Of a stretch of 64,000 nt of DNA, positions 60,085 through 64,000 are shown piece after piece. Position 1 is the stretch's first letter. Every line of letters starts with the position of its first letter. Below the pieces are notes generated by a model. The model searched no databases. It had not been told where the DNA came from and was given only the letters and a program-made list of their open reading frames with translations. The position numbers and the translations under genes were made by a program. The stretch is from Polaribacter sp. SA4-10 (GTDB lineage: Bacteria; Bacteroidota; Bacteroidia; Flavobacteriales; Flavobacteriaceae), in NCBI RefSeq assembly GCF_002163835.1, contig NZ_CP019331.1, positions 2,207,001-2,271,000 of the forward strand. The letters run 5' to 3'.

Positions 60085-61059
60085 TTATAACACCATTAAG
60101 TTACAACCTCTAATATCTGAACTATCAAAACGTCCAATAATTTCAAACGTTTGGTTTTTATAAACTTTTCCTAAATCTTGGGTTGCAATAAAAGAACACG
60201 AATTGTAATTTGCTAAATCAATAACATTAATTCCTCCGTTTTTTCCTTTTGCTTGAATTGTTAATGCATCTTCTGTGTCTCTTGTAAGAATTTTCATCCA
60301 AGGAGGGCAATTAAAGACGCCGTTTCCTTTAGAATATCCTTGACTTAACAATTCTGTCATCCCATATTCTGAGTGAATTTCATCAACTCCAAAACCTTTT
60401 TTTAAGGTATTGTGTAGTTCTTCTCTAACTAACTCTTTTCTTCTTCCTTTCATTCCACCAGTTTCCATAATTATGGTATTTTTAAGGTTGAATTGTTGCT
60501 GCTCAATTAAATCTAACAAAGCAAAAGAAACGCCAATAAGTAACACTTTTTGTCCTTTTTGGTTCAATTCTATCAGCTTTTTAGCTAATTCTTCTAAGTT
60601 GTTTAGATAAAATCCGCTTTCTATATTTTTAGATTTTATAATTAAATCATCAACCATAAAAACCAAAGAAGAACCTTTACGCTCTATATAATTTGGTAAT
60701 AAAGCTAAAACTACATACCCTTCTATGTTTCCATAAAAGTGTAAAAACCCTTTTAAATAACTTTCTTTATAAAGGTTGATGTCTGTTACAAAATGCTTGC
60801 TTGTTATGCTACCTGTTGTTCCAGAACTTGTAAATATTTCTTCAACTTTATCTAAAGAAGACAGCACTTTTTTTGTCTTAAAAAACTGTATTGGTAAAAA
60901 CGGAATTTCTTCAATCGTTTTTACATCTGATGGATGAACATATAACAAATCACAAAAAGAACGATACACTTTATTATTTTTAAACTGATATTTAAAAACT
61001 TCTAGCGCTACGTTTGTAAAATCTTCTTCGCTTTGTATATTAAAAATGGATTCTTTCAT
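60085..61059 (-). CDS. LuxE/PaaK-like acyl-protein synthetase family protein
   Basis: Adenylate-forming enzyme of the LuxE type, 324 residues from the ATG at 61059. Marks: IPFLPIQFFKTKKV (about 55-68), the phosphate-binding TSSGTTGSITSKH (about 78-90) and HSEYGMTELLSQGYS (about 220-234). In luminous bacteria LuxE activates fatty acids; here there are no luxA, luxB or luxC genes, so substrate is unknown. A longer frame begins at 61092, but a TAnnTTTG box at 61069-61076 lies between the two candidates, so the shorter start is used. mscL follows by seven bases. Confidence 0.85.
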   Translation of the reverse strand: MKESIFNIQSEEDFTNVALEVFKYQFKNNKVYRSFCDLLYVHPSDVKTIEEIPFLPIQFFKTKKVLSSLDKVEEIFTSSGTTGSITSKHFVTDINLYKESYLKGFLHFYGNIEGYVVLALLPNYIERKGSSLVFMVDDLIIKSKNIESGFYLNNLEELAKKLIELNQKGQKVLLIGVSFALLDLIEQQQFNLKNTIIMETGGMKGRRKELVREELHNTLKKGFGVDEIHSEYGMTELLSQGYSKGNGVFNCPPWMKILTRDTEDALTIQAKGKNGGINVIDLANYNSCSFIATQDLGKVYKNQTFEIIGRFDSSDIRGCNLMVL

Positions 61060-61068
61060 AAGCTTTTG

Positions 61069-61076
61069 CAAAAATA
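61069..61076 (-). promoter_or_regulatory. -7 promoter box TATTTTTG for the LuxE-like gene
   Basis: Minus-strand TATTTTTG matches TAnnTTTG, nine bases before the ATG at 61059. It decides the start codon. Confidence 0.5.
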
Positions 61077-61368
61077 ACATTATTACACACAACCTTTTTA
61101 TTCTTTTTGCATCTTATAAGAAAAGGTATAATTTATGAAACATGTTTTTTAGTTTTTAATATTCTCTTCCTTATTCCTTGTAATGAAACGAAAGAAGTAA
61201 TTGCTACAAAAATAATCCACTATAAAATTTTATTTAAACACCGTTAATCTATTATAGTTAACCTTTTAACGACATATTTTGTTCTTTTATCGAAGTATTA
61301 AATCAGACTTATAACAATTATTTAATTTTGCTTTACTTTTTTTAAATATAAAATTTTTAATAAAAAGT
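61077..61368. other. Gene-free interval
   Basis: About 290 bases without a frame longer than 30 codons. One fragment around 61150-61230 (FLVFNILFLIPCNETKEV) looks like a lipoprotein signal but lacks a start in frame and stops after about 20 more residues. I see no hairpin of note. Probably regulatory DNA or a decayed short gene. Confidence 0.4.
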
Positions 61369-61376
61369 TAGTTTTG
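61369..61376 (+). promoter_or_regulatory. -7 promoter box TAGTTTTG for the unknown gene at 61390
   Basis: TAGTTTTG matches TAnnTTTG and ends 13 bases before the ATG at 61390. Confidence 0.5.
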
Positions 61377-61389
61377 AAGAAAAATAAAA

Positions 61390-61734
61390 ATGATTTATTT
61401 AAAAACGACCTACAGAACTTTAAGCGGAACAAAAGAAGTCATTGAAATTCCTAAAAAGACATTCACTCAATGGATAATCTATCAAGATAACAAACCTAAA
61501 TTTTATGTAGATTTTTACGATTTAGAAAAAGAATCTAACTCAATGATGAATAGTTTAGTTTTGTGTACCAATAGAACAATAGAAGAGGCTTTAATTCTTA
61601 TCAACAAAAAAAATAACATCAATTTATCTGTTCCAAAAATATCTAAATTAGGTTTAAAGATGAAATTAAAATCTGAATTTATAGAATTAGATTTACAACC
61701 AATTCCATTAAAATGGTTAGGCTATTCTTTGTAA
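61390..61734 (+). CDS. Conserved-looking protein of unknown function
   Basis: I do not recognise this 114-residue protein. It has no signal peptide or membrane helix, a basic beta-rich N-terminus (YRTLSGTKEVIEIPKKTFTQWIIYQDNKPKFYVDFYD) and a helix rich in Ile/Leu (TIEEALILINKKN), ending KWLGYSL. It looks like a small soluble single-domain protein. A promoter box supports it as a real gene. It converges with the asparaginase-like gene, overlapping by 13 bases. Confidence 0.6.
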   Translation: MIYLKTTYRTLSGTKEVIEIPKKTFTQWIIYQDNKPKFYVDFYDLEKESNSMMNSLVLCTNRTIEEALILINKKNNINLSVPKISKLGLKMKLKSEFIELDLQPIPLKWLGYSL

Positions 61735-62774
61735 ATTTTTACAAGTAATTCCCCTTTATCATTCATTGAAGCTCTATACATTCCTGCAGTATTAAACTCA
61801 AAAGACATATTTCCGTTTTTGTCTAAAGCAACAACACCGCCAGTTCCACCAAGTTTTGTTAGTTTATTCTGAATTACATCTGATGTAGCTTCTTTTAACG
61901 TTTTTTGTTGATATTCCATTTGTGCAGAAATATCATATGCTATCTGGCCTCTAATAAAATATTCGCCCCAACCAGTAGAAGAAACTCCGCAAGTTTTATT
62001 GTTGGCATACGTACCAGAGCCAATAATTGGTGCATCGCCAATTCTACCCCAACGTTTGTTAGTCATTCCACCGGTTGAAGTTCCTGCTGCAATATTTCCA
62101 TTTTTATCTAAAGCCACGCAACCCACAGTTCCGAATTTTGCGTTTTTAATATCTGAATCATAAAAAACTGCTGTTTTAGCATCATAATCTAATTCCGTTT
62201 TTTCTTTTTCCTTTATTCTTTGAAGTGACTGAAATCGTCTTTCTGTATAAAAATAGCTTGGATCTACAATTTCTAACCCTTTTTCTTTGGCAAATATTGA
62301 TGCTCCTTTTCCTGAAAGCATTACATGATCTGAATCTGTCATAATCGTTATTGCTAATTCTATTGGGCTTTTAACATTCATTACCCCTGCAACTGCACCA
62401 GCATTTAAGGTTTTTCCATCCATAAAAGATGCATCTAACTCATTGGTTTCTTCATGTGTAAAAACAGCACCTTTTCCAGCATTGAACAATGGTGATTCTT
62501 CCATAATTTGAATTGTTTTCATTACTGCTTCTTGGCTTGTTCCTCCTTTTTTTAAGATTGTATGACCAACTTTGATAGCTTCTTCTAACTTTTCTTTGTA
62601 TTCAGTTTCTTTTTTATCAGACATATTTTTCTTTAAAATAGTTCCTGCGCCTCCATGAATTATAATTGCAAATTCATTTACTTTCTCTGTCTTCTCTTTC
62701 TCTGGTGATGATTTATCCGTTCTACATCCGAATAAAATTATTAAAAGTGATACAATAAAAGGTACTTTTCTCAT
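61722..62774 (-). CDS. Isoaspartyl peptidase / L-asparaginase, lipoprotein form
   Basis: Ntn-hydrolase of the plant-type asparaginase family, which cuts isoaspartyl dipeptides and asparagine. The 350-residue precursor has a lipobox (IILFGC, Cys17) so it should be exported and membrane-anchored. The HGGAGT motif is at residues 40-45 and the self-processing nucleophile is Thr216 in FGTVGCVA; further STGGM...RIGDAPIIGSGTY follows. Autocleavage before Thr216 would give the alpha and beta chains. Cytoplasmic forms lack the signal. It may scavenge damaged peptides in the periplasm. It converges with the unknown gene at 61390. Confidence 0.9.
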   Translation of the reverse strand: MRKVPFIVSLLIILFGCRTDKSSPEKEKTEKVNEFAIIIHGGAGTILKKNMSDKKETEYKEKLEEAIKVGHTILKKGGTSQEAVMKTIQIMEESPLFNAGKGAVFTHEETNELDASFMDGKTLNAGAVAGVMNVKSPIELAITIMTDSDHVMLSGKGASIFAKEKGLEIVDPSYFYTERRFQSLQRIKEKEKTELDYDAKTAVFYDSDIKNAKFGTVGCVALDKNGNIAAGTSTGGMTNKRWGRIGDAPIIGSGTYANNKTCGVSSTGWGEYFIRGQIAYDISAQMEYQQKTLKEATSDVIQNKLTKLGGTGGVVALDKNGNMSFEFNTAGMYRASMNDKGELLVKIYKE

Positions 62775-62887
62775 AAGTTGAATGTTTTATATTAAACAAA
62801 TAACAATGTATTTGTTTAATATACATATGTCTGAAATTATTCGTAAATTCGTTTTTCGAAGTTAAACAACTAAAACGTAACTGCAAA

Positions 62888-64000
62888 ATGACAGATTTTG
62901 GAATTAAAGAAGCCTTACAACAATTAGGTGTAAAAGACATAAATAACGGAACTTCTACTGGTTCTGATAATTTTTCTAACGGAGAAATAATTGAAAGTTA
63001 CTCTCCTGTTGATGGAAAATTAATTGGAAAAGTAAAAGCGACAACAAAAGAGGATTATGAAAAGGTAATGGAAACAGCTGGTAAAGCTTTCTTATCTTTC
63101 AGAGATATGCCTGCTCCACAAAGAGGAGAGATTGTACGCCAGTTTGGCAACAAATTAAGAGAATTAAAGGAGCCTTTAGGAAAATTAATTTCTTATGAAA
63201 TGGGTAAATCTTTACAAGAAGGCTATGGTGAGGTTCAAGAGATGATAGACATCTGTGATTTTGCTGTTGGTTTATCAAGACAATTAAACGGACAAACCAT
63301 GCCATCTGAGCGCCCTGGACACGTAATGAGAGAGCAATGGCACCCAATTGGTGTTGTTGGTATTATATCTGCATTTAACTTTCCGGTAGCTGTTTGGGCT
63401 TGGAATACTTCTTTAGCTTGGATCTGTGGTGATGTGTGTGTTTGGAAAGGTTCTGAAAAAGTACCTTTATGCTCTATTGCTTGTCAAAACATTATTGCTG
63501 GTGTTTTAAAAGAGAATAATTTACCAGAAGGTATTTCTTCTATTATAAATGGAGATTACAATGTTGGTGAAATGATGTCGAATGATACCAGAATGCCGTT
63601 ATTATCTGCAACTGGCTCTACAAGAATGGGAAGAATTGTTGGTGCAACTGTTGCCAAACGTTTTGGAAAATCTTTATTAGAATTAGGAGGAAATAATGCA
63701 ATTATTATTACACCTACTGCAGAATTAAAAGTTGTAGTTCCTGGTGCTGTATTTGGTGCTGTTGGAACTTGTGGACAACGTTGTACTTCTACAAGAAGAT
63801 TAATTATTCACGAATCTGTTTACGATAAAGTAAGAGATGCAATAGTAGGTGCTTACAAACAATTAACAATCGGAAATCCTTTGGATGAAACAAATCATAT
63901 CGGACCGTTAATTGATCATGATTCTGTAAACACCTATTTAGCTGCTATTGAAAAAGCAAAAGCTGAAGGTGGAAACATGTTAGTTGAAGGTGGTGTTTTA
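62888..64000 (+). CDS. ALDH7-type aldehyde dehydrogenase (partial, runs off the window end)
   Basis: The frame opens at ATG 62888 and stays open to the last base (371 codons). It is an NAD-dependent aldehyde dehydrogenase with catalytic Cys299 (CGQRCTS), general base Glu265 (LELGGNN) and the N-terminal SPVDGKLIGKVKA. FNFPVAVWAWN and GATVAKRFGK agree with the ALDH7 (antiquitin, AmaB) branch, whose members oxidise aminoadipate semialdehyde (piperideine-6-carboxylate) in lysine breakdown; betaine aldehyde is another candidate substrate for the family. About 140 more codons are expected beyond the edge. Confidence 0.9.
   Translation, partial: MTDFGIKEALQQLGVKDINNGTSTGSDNFSNGEIIESYSPVDGKLIGKVKATTKEDYEKVMETAGKAFLSFRDMPAPQRGEIVRQFGNKLRELKEPLGKLISYEMGKSLQEGYGEVQEMIDICDFAVGLSRQLNGQTMPSERPGHVMREQWHPIGVVGIISAFNFPVAVWAWNTSLAWICGDVCVWKGSEKVPLCSIACQNIIAGVLKENNLPEGISSIINGDYNVGEMMSNDTRMPLLSATGSTRMGRIVGATVAKRFGKSLLELGGNNAIIITPTAELKVVVPGAVFGAVGTCGQRCTSTRRLIIHESVYDKVRDAIVGAYKQLTIGNPLDETNHIGPLIDHDSVNTYLAAIEKAKAEGGNMLVEGGVL

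Noticed and set aside
61145..61230. Lipoprotein-signal-like peptide (FLVFNILFLIPCNETKEV) in the gap before the unknown gene
   Set aside because: No start codon in frame without assuming an indel, and the frame ends about 20 residues later, so it may be chance or an old relic. Not strong enough to call.
63099..63347. 82-codon minus-strand frame inside the ALDH gene
   Set aside because: The plus-strand aldehyde dehydrogenase frame is intact and conserved here; the minus frame has no recognisable features.
1..64000. Search for CRISPR arrays, tRNA and rRNA genes, phage or conjugative genes
   Set aside because: No regularly spaced repeats, no cloverleaf with the conserved GGTTCGAATCC-type arm, and no integrase, transposase or phage structural gene was recognised by eye. 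A covariance-model scan would be needed to exclude short RNAs.

Overview
The window looks like chromosomal DNA from a marine or aquatic member of the Flavobacteriaceae (Bacteroidota), probably near Polaribacter or Tenacibaculum. The sequence is strongly AT-rich. Upstream regions repeatedly carry the Bacteroidota -7 box TAnnTTTG instead of a TATAAT box, and Shine-Dalgarno sites are mostly absent. Marker genes are typical of the family: sprA (type IX secretion and gliding), a remB-like gliding gene, DUF4270, DUF4271 and DUF4296 proteins, a stand-alone GT5 N-terminal domain, and several TonB proteins. I see no rRNA, tRNA, CRISPR array, insertion sequence or prophage. The genus is an inference.

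Layout. 1-10.7 kb is a sugar-use locus on the + strand: the tail of a probable GH13 enzyme, a GH97 alpha-glucosidase lipoprotein, a GPH-type sugar transporter, an MFS transporter translationally coupled to a GH37 trehalase, a third MFS transporter, a fructokinase-like PfkB kinase and a GH13_18 sucrose-phosphorylase-like enzyme. Together they could import and split alpha-glucosides (maltose-type sugars, trehalose, sucrose). 10.7-22.4 kb holds maeB, ruvA, sprA, gcvH, a VanZ-like gene and a tonB, closed by a 27-bp perfect hairpin. 22.4-24.1 kb is a decaying island: a gene-poor stretch, a small MORN-like secreted protein, and two previously unlisted pseudogenes (a dodecin and a DUF1304 membrane protein).

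24.1-33 kb has an unknown secreted protein, an MscS channel, tsaB, a TolC-family protein, and a cytochrome oxidase assembly operon on the - strand (ctaB/cyoE, two subunit III genes, subunit IV, a SCO-like protein, SCO, DUF420, and a small CxxC protein). 33-37.3 kb is deoC - acyltransferase - remB-like, then a second tonB. 37.3-40.2 kb is a LytTR response regulator with a TPR-histidine kinase, divergent from that tonB across a densely structured promoter region. 40.2-49.5 kb has a DUF3109 protein, marC, a truncated flavoprotein, a third tonB, an operon of GT5-like protein, DUF4270 and glmS, and panC-panD with a flippase-like membrane protein.

49.5-64 kb contains a Bacteroidota intergenic repeat, radA, a secreted PepSY-like protein, hemD with DUF4271, a dolichyl-phosphate-mannose-synthase-like GT2, a GNAT, pyrC, DUF4296, an epimerase, tyrS, a YHS protein, mscL, a LuxE-like acyl transferase, an unknown protein, a lipoprotein isoaspartyl peptidase, and the first 1.1 kb of an ALDH7-type aldehyde dehydrogenase that runs off the end. 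Most of the window is ordinary core genome. The most interesting parts are the two fresh pseudogenes, the TonB-C domain reused in four proteins, the LytTR/tonB divergent control region, and the three-transporter sugar locus. I did not find a clearly new biological system.
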